This document shows positions 11,885 through 58,614 of a DNA stretch of 64,000 nucleotides, piece after piece (position 1 is the stretch's first letter; each line of letters opens with the position of its first letter). The DNA lies in contig CAJHNH020000824.1 in the NCBI GenBank assembly GCA_905116865.2, positions 738,329 through 802,328 on the forward strand, given 5' to 3'. Made by a program: the position numbers and the translations under genes. The stretch comes from Candidula unifasciata. Taxonomy: Eukaryota; Mollusca; Gastropoda; Stylommatophora; Geomitridae. Below the pieces are notes generated by a model, which was given only the letters and a program-made list of their open reading frames with translations, did no database searches and had not been told where the DNA came from.

Positions 11885-12070
11885 CAATTGATATCACATA
11901 TGAATGCCTTATGTGTCAACAATGACATGAAGAAGATGTGGATAGATCACACATCAGAAATGAACCTACCCAAAAAGCCATGCTTGAGAAAAGTACACAA
12001 GTACACAAATAAAGACAATAAACATCAGAGAAAAGCGTACAGGAGGAATGTGTGGCTAGCGACAGGTATT
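11885..12070 (+). repeat. LINE 3'-end fragment
   Basis: TGAATGCCTTATGTGTCAAC followed by AATGACATGAAGA matches the 3' end of the degenerate LINE at 30880-31450. Confidence 0.55.
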
Positions 12071-12215
12071 TATGCACAAAGTTCAAGTCCTGTTTTGGTA
12101 ATAAGGCCATCAGTTTCCATTTGATTCCATGTTAAAATGTTCTTTTGTGCACCTATAAATGCTGCTAATGTAAACTTAGGTATAAGGGGCTTACATTTGT
12201 CCATGGTCAGAGTAT

Positions 12216-12400
12216 ATGTGAATTCAAAGCAAGGGTTCTAGCAAGAAACTAATATAGGCACCAGCAGATATCCTGGAAAGTAAAAGCAGCCATTGATGGT
12301 GCCCACATCACCCTTTGAGTGTAGACTGACTGGTCTATAAAGATATGGGTTTAGCACCATATGTCCAGCCTTGAAAAGGGACCTTTACTCCTCTGTATTC
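12216..12400 (+). mobile_element. Diverged S1 SINE
   Basis: Retains CCTGGAAAGTAAAAGCAGCC, CCCACATCACCC, TGGTCTATAAAGATATGGGT and CTTGAAAAGGGACCTTTACT in S1 order. 12400-12840 shows nothing clear. Confidence 0.65.
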
Positions 12401-12839
12401 AGTATATGGAAAGCCACACCCACAATGTGGGTTCCAAGGCCAAATTTGGCGGAGGTAAAAAAAAAAGGGTGGCTGGGCGGGCGTGGGAGGACTGTAGTTA
12501 ATTGAGGGTTCTCTTGAAAAAGATGTTTTGGGCAGAAAGCCAGGCATCACAGCCTAGCTGTGAGCCACAGTACAACATGCCAACTGCCTTTTTAAGGTAA
12601 AATTAAGAAGTAGAAATCAATGGTTCTGAATGACAGGGTTCATAGCCAAATTTACCAACCAATTTCAAGGCTTTTCAAGGTCTCTTTAGTTTTTTTCAAG
12701 GTCGTCACGGGGGTAATACTTAACATTCTTAGTGCACTCATGGTGTGCTATTTATACATATACAAATGCATGCATGAACATAACAGGAATATATTTAACA
12801 TAAACACAAAAATAACGTTGAAAACTCACCACAATAATG

Positions 12840-13700
12840 TCTACCCCACCCTGATTTCTTATATGATCAACTATTACTCTTCGTGATATTAGAGTTCTGT
12901 CAGCCATGTTATATTCTTCCATTTCTTTATTTACCGAAAAACCCCTTTCAACAGTCGCTTGTCCATGGGACAACATTAATAACATTTGAACAACACTCCA
13001 AACATTTTGAAACTCATTTCTGCCTGATAACAGGTCATGGTAAAATGAATCACGTCTGTCTGTTTCCCTTGAAAAAGCAGACAGTGATCCATTGACTGCC
13101 GACTGCTCAATAAATGTAACAAATTCAGAAATAACAGCGTCACATTCAGTTGCATTAAATTTCCTTGATTTCACCAAGGTTTGTAAAATTCTTTTCAGCT
13201 TCTTTGCTGCATTGGCTTTGTCTTGAATAATTATGCTTGGATCAAGACAGGCCAAATCTTTCACTAATAAATACTGCAGTGGAGATTTGTTTCAGCTGAA
13301 ATGATTTGTTCATACTTTCATCAAACAGGAGGACAAAATTTCTCTTGAACAATTTAGCTTCCAGTAACGAAGTGAAATATGGGGCTAGACCAAATGAAAC
13401 CAGGTAGGAACATTTTCTCTCAGACGAAACAAAGCTGTGATGTCTATTGATTGAAAATAAAGTCCAAACAATCTCGGCTTTTAAAGAATCTTCCTTACAC
13501 ACCAAAGAAAGGATGTCTGGAGTGTGTTTGATGGTGGTGGTTGATGATGTTGATGCCACAGAGGATGACGGTAAAACATCATGAATTCAATGTGGACGTT
13601 GCATCTTCAAACGCAGATTGCATATCAACAGCTGTGGCATGGCCAAGAAATTTTGATGTCAAATAATTTGTTTTGATGACATCAGCATCCCAAAATCTGA
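12840..13700 (-). pseudogene. hAT-type transposase remnant
   Basis: The minus-strand frame 13559-13242 has SLKAEIVWTLFSINRHHSFV and LFKRNFVLLFDESMNKS; the next frame (to 12845) has FQNVWSVVQMLLMLSHGQA and TVERGFSVNKEMEEYNM. The second matches the hAT C-terminal dimerisation region ('LSHGQA.VERGFS.NK') and the first its catalytic core start. The change of frame at about 13250 shows it is inactive. Terminal repeats were not found. Confidence 0.8.
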
Positions 13701-13713
13701 CATGGAAATCCAT

Positions 13714-14383
13714 CTTTAGGACATACATGGCTGGACCTTTAGGACATACATGGCTGGACCTTTAGGACATACATGGCTAGACCTATAGGACATACATGGC
13801 TAGACCTTTAGGACATACATGGCTAGACCTTTAGGACATACATGGCTAGACCTTTAGGACATACATGGCTAGACCTATAGGACATACATGGCTAGACCTA
13901 TAGGACATACATGGCTAGACCTATAGGACATACATGGCTAGACCTATAGGACATACATGGCTAGACCTATAGGACATACATGGCTAGACCTATAGGACAT
14001 ACATGGCTAGACCTATAGGACATACATGGCTAGACCTATAGGACATGCATGGCTAGACCTATAGGACATGCATGGCTGGACCTATAGGACATACATGGCT
14101 GGACCTATAGGACATACATGGCTGGACCTATAGGACATACATGGCTGGACCTATAGGACATACATGGCTGGACCTATAGGAGATACAGGGCTGGACCTAT
14201 AGGAGATACAGGGCTGGACCTATAGGAGATACAGGGCTAGACCTATAGGAGATACAGGGCTAGACCTATAGGAGATACAGGGCTGGACCTATAGGAGATA
14301 CAGGGCTGGACCTATAGGAGATACAGGGCTGGACCTATAGGACATACAGGGCTGGACCTATAGGACATACAGGGCTGGACCTA
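13714..14383. repeat. 23-bp minisatellite, about 29 copies
   Basis: The unit is GGACATACATGGCTAGACCTATA-type (23 bp), shifting along the array from TTTAGGACATACATGGCT to ATAGGAGATACAGGGCT. It runs into the assembly gap, so the true length is unknown. Confidence 0.93.
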
Positions 14384-14400
14384 NNNNNNNNNNNNNNNNN
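14384..14400. other. Assembly gap (17 N)
   Basis: Seventeen undetermined bases lie between the minisatellite and unique sequence; the gap size is probably nominal. Confidence 0.98.
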
Positions 14401-14449
14401 TACCCCTCACCCACCCACAAGACATCAGTGATCATATGTCAACAAACAG

Positions 14450-14524
<75 letters not shown>

Positions 14525-14543
14525 ATATATATAGTATATATCT

Positions 14544-14579
<36 letters not shown>

Positions 14580-14593
14580 CCATATATATATAC
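14450..14593. repeat. (TA)n microsatellite
   Basis: Imperfect TA run followed by a T18 run at 14611-14628. 14630-15200 carries no recognised gene. Confidence 0.95.
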
Positions 14594-15208
14594 ATATAAC
14601 ACAAGGATATCTTTTTTTTTTTTTTTTTCAGCATTACTGTAAGACACACTTTATGGTGATTACCAGCACCTTTTCAGATACCGTACTGAGTATCATAACG
14701 TTTTTCTAGAAACTTTGTTATTCGTATTGCACGTTCTTTTATAGAGAGAAAAAAACCTGCATGTAATACAAACTAAGACTAGAAGGCTCAATAGAAGGAG
14801 TAGATAGAGGAAACGATGTGCGCAATTATGTCCCGCAGGTTTCCACACGATTGTCTTAACAGTGAACACATCACTATTATGAATAAACAATCAAAAAATA
14901 TCAACAGGGAATCAACAAAAAGGAAATGGAAGAAAATTTAGCAGAGCCAACTAATAGGAAACGAAGTATAACACTGACCTGATAGAGAGCAATTGTTCCG
15001 GAAAGTAACGAGGGTCGTTTGTGTTGAACTATCAATCATCTAGAGTCGATTGTCTTTTAGCGTCCGGGGCTAGTACTCTATGCACAGTAGGATTTTATGC
15101 ACACAAGAGTTTTTCGGTATACTTCTTCTTACGTGGAAAGAGTGACTAGGTATGATAAAAGAGCCGGTTCACAGTAAATGCTTTTGATTAGTCGTGATAT
15201 AACAAACA

Positions 15209-15501
15209 GAAGAAGAAAAAGAAAAGGAATTAGGAGGAGGAGGAGAGAAGGAGGTGGAAAAGAAGAAGCAGGAGGGGGAGGAGCAGAAGAAGAAGAAGAA
15301 GAAGAAGAAGAAGAAGAAGAAGAAGAAGAAGAAGAAGAAGAAGAAGAAGAAGAAGAAAGAAAAGAAGAAGAAGAAGAAGAAGAAAAAGAAGAAGAGAGAA
15401 GAAGAAGAAGAAGAAGAAGAGAAGAAGAAGAAGAAGAAGAAGAAGAAGAAGAAGAAGAAGAAGAAGAAGAAGAAGAAGAAGAAGAAGAAGAAGAAGAAGA
15501 A

Positions 15502-15533
<32 letters not shown>

Positions 15534-15600
15534 AGAAGAAGGAGGAGGAGGAGAAGGAGAAGAAGTTGGAGGAGGGGGAGATAAAGGATGAAAAAAAAAT
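15209..15600. repeat. Purine-only (GAA)n array
   Basis: Almost 400 bases of A and G, mostly GAA, with GGA at the edges. Frames inside it are Lys/Glu or Ser/Leu homopolymers and not genes. 15600-16200 is AT-rich without recognised features. Confidence 0.93.
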
Positions 15601-16339
15601 ATTCGAAAGAATACTTTAGGCATAAATGATTACCTACAAAAATACCATCTCTGCATGACTAGAGAAAATATTTGAAATGCAACACACTTAATAACCAGCA
15701 CATAAGCTTTAAAAAAAAAAAAAATAATGAAGATAAAAACATTAAATGTAGAGACTAATAAGAAAAGTTTGTGCTCTGTTTACCAACAATGATTTAGTCT
15801 GAACAGCCGTGTCAGCACAAAGTTAGATGTAGGCTGAATAATAGCAAACTAAGCAGAGAACAGTATAGTAATAAAAAATTTGTGAATACGTAAAAATGCG
15901 CAAGTACAAAAAAAAAAAAAAAATATTGTGTTTGTAAAATATGGGTCGGTAGTACATTTATTATAAAATACAAGTTTCTGTATGTATGCCCGGAGTCTAG
16001 GGATAATAGATATATACTGTGAATGATTTTCCGCATTAGTGATTATACAGTGAAAATTGAAATTTCAGTGTCTGGGAAGTGCAACCGAGCATAACGATGC
16101 GGTATAATTTAAAACATCTTATATCTGGGTTAAAAGGACACACAGCTACTTCCATAGAAATTAAACCATGCCAAGCGTATCATACAGATTTTTTTTTTTT
16201 TCGGCTGGTAGAACGATTAGGGCTTTCGACTCCCATTCGGTGACATTGGTAATGTGATTGACTTTTTACTAACAACAGTAAAAAAAAAAAATTGACCTGC
16301 ACCGATTGTAATGGCCGCCGTAAATTGCTCTAAATACTC

Positions 16340-16505
16340 AACGAGTGTCGGCTCTGTGGCTAAGCCGATTCGAACGCTTCGTAATGCCGGGATGCCGGGT
16401 TTGATCCCAGCTGTGGGCCATGCGCCTTGCGTTGGTTTCGACAGTGGTGTCAAGAAAGCCGGCCGTCCAGGAGCAATGGCAAACTACGGGACGTAAATTT
16501 TCTAA
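16340..16505 (+). mobile_element. S4 SINE, sense copy with tRNA head
   Basis: GGCTCTGTGGCTAAG.CG (A-box region) and CGGGTTTGATCCCAGC (B box) identify a tRNA-derived head. The body ends in CCAGGAGCAATGGCAAACTA and AGAAAAACCAC blocks, the reverse of the antisense copies elsewhere. Confidence 0.8.
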
Positions 16506-16507
16506 GA

Positions 16508-16615
16508 AAAACCACACAATTCAAATTCTGGAACAAGAATGATGTCCATAAGTGGACACAACCAGAACTTGCCAAAAGAATGTACAGCCGGTGAACGTCA
16601 AGAAGAAGAAGATGA
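16508..16615 (+). mobile_element. S5 element, 3' part
   Basis: It contains TGGAACAAGAATGATGTCCA, GTGGACACAACCAGAACTT and ACAGCCGGTGAACG, ending in GAAGAAGAAGA. This is the complement of the S5 copies at 40245, 46612 and 54340 and shows their (GAA)n 3' tail. Confidence 0.75.
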
Positions 16616-16744
16616 CTACTGCAGCGTCTGTTTCTCGGCTAGGCATATTTACCAGAAACTTATTCACACGATTATTGCATCCTCAAACATGAACTTGGTC
16701 ATGGTTATGGTATTCATCATCATGTAGCAGTTCTTTTGGAGAAC

Positions 16745-17165
16745 TGACTCGCAGAGCATGTTGAGAAAGGTGGAGACAGGCATGCTCCGTGCAGAGTGAC
16801 AAGCATCACTTCAGAGGTCCTGGGTAGTTAATATCCTTTGGATATTTCCTCCAGGTCATGCAGGTGTGTTAGGAAATGAGCAGGCAGATAAACTTGATGG
16901 TTAACTGATGTATGACAAACTGAATGTTGTAAAAGCTCTTTGGGAGCGATTGAATAGTGCAGATGCACAGATAGATCATTACGGTCTGGGGAGAATGGCT
17001 CTGTGATGAGTTACAAGGGGATCTGGCTGGCGCTCAACACTCAGGAAAAAGGCGAGACCGATATACAATCAGACAGGTACTGGTGCCATCGGAATTATAA
17101 CTCTTTGCTTGCTGCTGAAGATGAGGACGGAGCGCTTATGGGGGTGTCCCGAATGCTGTGATGTA
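16745..17165 (+). pseudogene. I-type LINE C-terminal remnant with RNase H motif
   Basis: It reads IFPPGHAGVLGNEQADKLDG, the RNase H tail motif, then a decayed region ending CTTGCTGCTGAAGATGAGGA ... GCGCTTATG. The same ending recurs at 18930-19030, 45060-45100 and about 61025. Confidence 0.7.
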
Positions 17166-17500
17166 GATTCTTAATTCAACATTCAACATTGGAGAACGTC
17201 GCTCTCATCAAGGTCTGCCTCAATTAAATTCCGTCTCTCGTCAGCTCTTCCGCTTCTTATACTTTCATATTCAAAGTTTCGCTTATATCATGTGCCAATC
17301 TTTGTGGTAGTCGGCCCCTGCTCCCTCCTTTCTGGTATAGCCTTTAGCTATTATTTGTTTCCAATCCGCCATGGTGCTTGATATTACAAAAAATGTTCAG
17401 CTTCCGAGACAAGATGCTGTTTATAGGCTAATCTTCCTTGATGTTCAGATCTTTTAAAATGTCAGTATTTCTTCTCTTAGGTTGAAATTATGTATTATGC
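17165..17500 (-). pseudogene. LINE group B reverse transcriptase fragment
   Basis: Matches 21750-22200 along its length, e.g. 'AACGTCGCTCTCATCAAGGT' and 'CTTGATGTTCAGATCTTTTA'. That copy encodes KKRIGAFELKCYKKFLRISW on the minus strand. Confidence 0.75.
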
Positions 17501-17644
17501 AAATGCCCAAGTTAGGCATTGGTAGAATAGTGTTGGCATTAGTTTTTTTTTTTTTTTTTTCTAGGCGGTCATCATTGAGTGATATTGGATGACTAAATAA
17601 TATAGTAAAGTAGAGATCCTTTTTCCAAGCCTTTGGGCGCCTCA

Positions 17645-18095
17645 TGCATATAGGAAGAGCACCAATATTTTGTACAGACCAAACGGCACTAAGTGGGAAT
17701 GTGGTCAGCATAACGCCAGGACACACATTATGTTACCCATTTATGCTAGGTCGACCTGCGACGCCCCATACCATGATATAAATCCACGCAGCCTGCAGTT
17801 GGTTTCGATGGCGTTCCGTTGGAATTACGAGTCGGTTTGTTTTAGTATCCAGAAGCCATGAGTTGTTAACCCTTAGGCTCGGTAGTATGGATATCAGAAA
17901 CCTTTCGGCCTTGATTTCATTGTAAATACCGTAAATCTGGGAGAAATGTGGCTTTCCTGCCTACCCCCGGGATTGAACCCGGACCACAAGGAGTTCGTCA
18001 CCCGGTCTCCGCGCAATCCGGTTTAGCCAATTACGCTAGAGAGCCGGGCAATTACGAGTCGGATCCCAACGCCTATGCCACGGACGCCGCTGGCT
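17645..18095 (-). mobile_element. S1b SINE, antisense, split by an S6 insertion
   Basis: The part at 17645-17835 contains the complement of the S1b body (TAGGTCGACCTGCGACGCCC) and its tRNA head start. It resumes at 18063 after the S6 element with ATCCCAACGCCTATGCCACG. The 13-bp flank AATTACGAGTCGG occurs at both edges of S6. Confidence 0.8.
17836..18049 (-). mobile_element. S6 tRNA-derived SINE with target-site duplication
   Basis: Flanked by AATTACGAGTCGG at 17823-17835 and 18050-18062. Reverse complement starts GCCCGGCTCTCTAGCGTAAT and has the B box CGGGTTCAATCCCGG, a tRNA-derived head. The second copy at 34251-34474 is about as long and very similar. Confidence 0.88.
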
Positions 18096-18246
18096 AAATT
18101 ATATAATATACTGATGAATAAATTTACAGGCTCTTTAGCATCTTGTTTCCAACTCCCAGTCTCTTCTGCAGTCCTGTATTTCTTAGATATTTAAATTCTT
18201 CAAGTTGATACAGACAAGTACAATTCAACTTTTTATGGAGGTTGAA

Positions 18247-18530
18247 AGTTTGAACAAAGGATCAACAACAGGGTACACGGGTAGTAACCCACTCAAGTCC
18301 GAAGAAGCTCAGCACATTGCACAGACTCTGTACCACCGGCGAGGATACTGAAATACTTTGGGTGGATCATTAACTCCAAATTTTGCCAGAGCAGCGTTGT
18401 TAGACTGCTCTTTTCGATTTCCAACTGCCAAGGGATTTTTTACTTGCGCAACAATGCACATGGGCGTCCGATCTCACTACCCAGAGACCAGGGTGAATTA
18501 CTAGAAGTCCAAGTCCACGTTACAAAAAAA
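18247..18530 (-). mobile_element. S7 SINE body
   Basis: Shares GTCCGAAGAAGCTCAGCACA, GCGAGGATACTGAAATAC, CAACTGCCAAGGGATTTTTT and CACTACCCAGAGACCAGG with 36000-36310 and 49998-50345. The direction is inferred from the tRNA head of the 36000 copy. Confidence 0.75.
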
Positions 18531-18544
18531 AAAAAAAAAAAAAA

Positions 18545-18695
18545 AAAAGGCTGTACACAATACACATGTAAGACTGGGTCGACCTGGGAGCCAAGATAAT
18601 TTGTTGAAAAATGTGCGGCTCTGTCAGTACCTGAGTCTACGACCTTTCCATCCACAGGCGAGTGTCTAGCCGCTACACTACGACGGCTCCCTTGC
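18545..18695 (-). mobile_element. S1 SINE 5' part, antisense
   Basis: GACTGGGTCGACCTGGGAGC then a head with ACGACCTTTCCATC and GTGTCTAGCCGCTACACTAC (complement of the A-box region). Adjacent to S7 across an A24 run. Confidence 0.7.
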
Positions 18696-18929
18696 CTGCA
18701 ATTAGTAGCTAGTTTATTGTGGGCTGATCTAATTCCATATCTAAATTTAAAGTTCATCCATATTAGGGATTTTCGGGTCGGCTGCTTTCAAACAAACTGG
18801 CTTTTTTTTTTTTAGATACTCTGACAATGTAGGTAACAAACAAAAGAGAAAACAGCGTGGGCCTCTCTCAGATAATTTCCCATAAATTAAGGGGGCCCTA
18901 ATATAACCTAATGTTGAACTATTGACTGC

Positions 18930-19330
18930 TATTGGTTTATCTGTAACTGGAACTCTTGCTGATGAAGATAGGCATGGAGCGCTTATGAGAATGTCACGAG
19001 GGCTGTAATGTTGTTTCTTAACTAAACATTTAACATGATTTCTATAACTTGTGTATGGTGGATTTTCATCCGAATGGTGGCACTTTGTGTCATCTGATGT
19101 TTATCAGTTTCTGCGGGTGAGGTCCTGGTGGGGTTGAACGCCATTCATCCAGTGCTTTTCATTATGACTCACATTGGACTACAGGTAATCCTGGGTAAGA
19201 CTGGTTGTTTTTTCCTGTTAAGAACCAAAATAAAATCCTAACCTGCACAGTCATTGGCGACAGCACTAACCATGCCTTTCTAAATCCTCAGGATCCAAGA
19301 ATTCCCCCTCCCCCTACCCAGTCATACACA
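18930..19330 (+). repeat. Cluster: LINE tail, S3 fragment, S2 fragment
   Basis: 18930-19030 is the I-type LINE ending. 19060-19145 holds S3 (ATGGTGGCACTTTGTGTCAT, GAGGTCCTGGTGGGGTTGAA). 19190-19330 holds S2 (AACCTGCACAGTCATTGGCG, CTAAATCCTCAGGATCC). Confidence 0.6.
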
Positions 19331-19386
19331 AGAAAAGTGTTCAATACAGACAGTAATTGCCCTTTTTTAAAATGGCAGTTGCATAT

Positions 19387-19420
19387 TCTCTCTTTCTCTC
19401 TTTCTCTCTCTCTCTCTCTC

Positions 19421-19490
<70 letters not shown>
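19387..19490. repeat. (CT)n(GT)n compound microsatellite
   Basis: About 78 bases of CT followed by 26 of GT. Confidence 0.95.
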
Positions 19491-19495
<5 letters not shown>

Positions 19496-19855
19496 TTCTT
19501 TTTTCCTTTTCACAAATAATTTTTTTTAAAGACTGTTTCACCAAAACGATGCCTGTTTATTTCGTTAGGCTTATACAATTTAGCAGATCATCCAAAGTGG
19601 GACGAATCTTCAGGGCACCATTTACAGGAGTTTTAGAACCACTTGTAAAACTCAACAAACTTTCAGTTCACTATCATTAGAAACTGGTGGCGGGTAGGAA
19701 TTATTTGTGACCCGGTAACAGGCCATAGGGCAGATCTTATTTCAAATTTGCTTTTCCCAAAGACGTCTAAAATCTCAATACTGGAACAATAGTGTCTCCA
19801 AGACACGTAATGTTAACGTGGTATGAGTCTGTTCTGGTCACTCGCTGTCGTCTGC

Positions 19856-19915
19856 TAGATGTTTGGCATGGCTACAACACTCCAGTAGATGTTTGGCATA
19901 GCAACGACACTCCAG
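19856..19915 (+). repeat. Two tandem 30-bp units upstream of the promoter
   Basis: Two copies of a unit reading TAGATGTTTGGCATgGCtAC...ACTCCAG sit about 150 bases before the TATA box. They differ at a few positions. They could be duplicated regulatory sites or a chance local duplication. Confidence 0.65.
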
Positions 19916-20063
19916 CTTGTCCAGTGTCGCATGTCGCTTTATGCTAAACTTGGTTTGCTTACATCTTGATTGGTGATCGGTCAAGCGTTGACTCGTTCCC
20001 ACGTGTTCAGATCAGGCTCTCGCTGATGTCGGGTGGGGGGTGAACGCCGGTGGTTCCGGCGTG

Positions 20064-20072
20064 CTATAAATT
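20064..20072 (+). promoter_or_regulatory. Probable TATA box of the metalloprotease gene
   Basis: CTATAAATT lies about 105 bases before the start codon. If transcription starts about 30 bases downstream (near 20095), the 5' leader would be roughly 80 nt with no upstream ATG before 20175. An inverted CCAAT (ATTGG, 19969-19973) lies about 95 bases further upstream. The position fits a TATA promoter, but the start site is inferred. Confidence 0.5.
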
Positions 20073-20174
20073 TCAGAACAAGGAGCTGGTTAGTAGAGTA
20101 TCTGCCTGGTTGTCAGAGCTGCTCATTCTCTTGGTAGTCAAAAATTTTTGCCTACACAATTTCCAGACGTCGAC

Positions 20175-55485
<35,311 letters not shown>

Positions 55486-56510
55486 GGCCACACGACGTGG
55501 ACTATGCGACAAAAGAAGTCGATGCTGAAAGAACTCATATGTACTCAAGTAAGCACACGCATAGACACATATACATACATATACTTAGTTACTTAATCGA
55601 CTCTCTTCTACCTTGAGTGTAGAAATTTCCCAGAGAAAACAGTTTTCTTTTTAGCTTTGCTCCATTGTGTCCTCTCTCAGCCAGGGACTGTCGGATGTTG
55701 TGTTCCTTGGGTCGTCTTGGTATTGTGGTTTCCTGGTTCTTAGCCTCCCAAGTCTGCCGTGGTGGACGATTCTCTCTTATTCTGCATACATTTCCACACT
55801 ATCGTAACTGTGACTGATTCACTCGAGTTTATAGTGGTTGGGTTTCCAGATCATGTCGTATTGCCTGACTGCGAATTTTTTGTCATTTGGACCACCTTTG
55901 TTAGATTTCTCATTTCTGAGGAATGAGCTTGATTCTATGAGCAGTTGTCCTTGCACATCAGGACTGGCATAATACAGCAATTTTTTTCTCTCTTGCAATT
56001 GCTCTTTTGCTGAGAAACCCTTGCTTGATGGCCTGGAAACGTCTCCCGGTTGCTGCTTTTCGATCAGCCAATTCGTGACTCACATACAAATACGCACACA
56101 CTGAAGTTGCGCATACACAAACGACAAACATGCACACACACATACTACTCAATTACAACTATTCACGGCCCTTAGGCGACGTCATTTTGCAGTGCACCTG
56201 CACGTGGTCTACAACTAGGAAGGACATGAGTCCATATCGTTTGTGTGTGCATATCCGGTTGTTGTCACTCGGAAAGTTAGTTCAGTTTGTATCCTGGCAT
56301 CCCTGAGTCAACATGAAGTCATAACATCTATTTCCTTGTTTTTACAAATACTTAAAATAGTTCTCATTCAAGTTCAGCGTCCTGCATGTTGATCCACAAG
56401 TATACCCATGTGTCTTTAAACGGTGTCTGTCACTTCAAATCAAGCAATGAGTGTAGATTACTGGGCGGTGGGGGGGGGGGGTGGGGGGGGGGTTGGTCCA
56501 GATGCTAAAA
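55486..56510. other. 3' flank of the protease gene
   Basis: Must contain at least part of the 3' UTR, but no AATAAA is visible. 55680-55960 looks like an old repeat (GGTTTCCTGGTTCTTAGCCT), unidentified. A G-rich tract with G10 and G9 runs lies at 56467-56495. Confidence 0.45.
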
Positions 56511-56513
56511 AAA

Positions 56514-57239
56514 TGGGCTATCTTCCGAATAATGGCCACATAGTATGGCGGCCAAAAACACACCCTGACAGGGCCTCATTAGGTCGTATGTTGTAGACAT
56601 TGAAAATCTTGATCTCGAAAATAATATGGAACGAAAAAAGGGAAAATGACGAAAACGACTACTTAGCGATAATTGAGGCCTTTCTATCTGAAAACAGTGG
56701 CTCAGAAGTTGCAAATAGTGCCCGAAAAATCACTCTTTGTGGCTGTGGCGTCATTGAAACTCGACTAAAAATGATCGGTGCCGTATTGGTAACGCAGTTT
56801 TCACCGCTGAGAAGTATCTCCCGCGCCGCTACGTGCCGCGCAGGTAGGGGGCTAAACTAGATGGCTGGGACTTACGAGCAAATTAAATTGGAGGACGTTG
56901 CAGGAGCTGCGGTAGCTGCTGCTCGTGAGTCCCAGCCATCTAGTTTACCCCCCCCCCCACCTCCGTACGCGCTGCGCGTAGCGGCGTGGGGAATATGCTC
57001 GGTATTGGGTTTCAACGGAAGAACACTATAGCTAACCTGCGTCGAAACGCGTGGTCTCCCCGCCTTGTCGCTATTATCATGTGCATTGCTGTGTTTCTCG
57101 AAATTGTTAACGGACAGTAACCTTAGTTTTGACGCGATGTGTTCGTCGGAGGAAGTTCGCAATTTACATGTGATTGATACTCTATCAGGGTATGTTTTTT
57201 GTCCCCATATTATGTGGCCGTTATTCGGAGGATAGCCAA
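56514..57239. mobile_element. Foldback DNA element with terminal and internal inverted repeats
   Basis: The left end reads GGGCTATCTTCCGAATAATG and GCCACATAGTATGG; the right end complement reads GGCTATCCTCCGAATAACG and GCCACATAATATGG, and the similarity extends to about 65 bases (ACACACCCTGACAGGG against ACATACCCTGATAGAG). A second inverted pair, TAGATGGCTGGGACTTACG (about 56857) and its complement (about 56922-56945), sits in the middle. There is no transposase. It looks like a non-autonomous foldback DNA transposon of about 725 bp; the superfamily is not assigned. Confidence 0.75.
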
Positions 57240-57349
57240 TAAAATGAAAATATACTTATTGTCAGAAATATAAATAATTCTCTTTCTTTTTCTGCTGCTG
57301 CGGCTACTGGTGCTCCTCCTTCCTCTCTTACCGCTGCCGCCACCACCAC

Positions 57350-57745
<396 letters not shown>

Positions 57746-57989
57746 ACACTGTAACCACTATTACGACTGCTACAACAATACATGTGTCTTCTTCCTCTTT
57801 CTTCTCTCAAATTAACCCACATATATCTTCCTAAAGTCGACATTATATCTTCAGTTTATCCGGCATCCTTTTTTGTTACACCAACCACTTTGCTTAAAAC
57901 TCTACAGTCAGACTAAAAAAGGGCGATCACTTCCCAGGAAAACTGAAATTCCCGCAGTCAATGAAAAGACGTGAACTGGACTGAACTGA

Positions 57990-58175
57990 ATTTCTACCCC
58001 ACCAGGACATCACACAAGCGATAAACACCCGATGACACAAAGTGCCACCATGTGGATGAGGATCGCCGTGGAGAGGTCCCAGAAACCGCGTTCAGACATT
58101 TGGCCATATGTATGGCCTGCCTATATTGCGGCCCCTGGCAAAAGCCAGAGTAGGGCTTCAAATGACAAAAAATTT
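57990..58175 (-). mobile_element. S3 element, antisense, full length
   Basis: CCCCACCAGGACATCACACA, CACAAAGTGCCACCATGTGG, GAGAGGTCCCAGAAACCGCG and AAAAGCCAGAGTAGGGCTTC. Confidence 0.85.
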
Positions 58176-58614
58176 CATCCTAAAAAGGACGAAATTGAAT
58201 ATAACATAAAAAGACGTGAGCGTAACCCTGATATAGAACTGAATTTCTCTGTGTCCAGTAGTCTTTACACAAATTTGGAATGAGTGGGCATTTCGACAAC
58301 AAGGATGGGAAATAAATAATCCCCATTCCTCACCACTTTTTTTTTTTTTTCCATAGTTATACAAAATTGCCGGTACTCACCATAAGTGTCTTTAAAAAAG
58401 TGAAAGTACTTCCTAAAACGGAGCTATTACAATAGCACTGGAGAAAAAAAATGGCTGTCTAAAAAGAAAAGGGTGGCTGTATTGCATAGTGCCAAAAAAA
58501 AAAAAATGCTACTCTTCACAACAAGAATATTGCGGTGTGGCTTCAATGGGCCGAAACTTTCTTGATGTTATAATGATAATAATAATAATACTTAGATGCT
58601 TTCTACACCCTGAA

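Noticed and set aside
13714..14383. CRISPR-like regular repeats
   Set aside because: The 23-bp units are directly adjacent with no unique spacers; this is a minisatellite in an animal genome.
15129..15623. Poly-Glu, poly-Lys and poly-Ser frames
   Set aside because: Translations of the GAA array; same for 47868-48500.
17940..18050. tRNA gene suggested by B-box-like sequence
   Set aside because: The tRNA-like head is decayed, part of a repeated S6 element with tail and target duplication; the same applies to other B boxes in the window.
56600..56860. 86-codon frame inside the foldback element
   Set aside because: No recognisable transposase motif and no match on the other arm; treated as chance.
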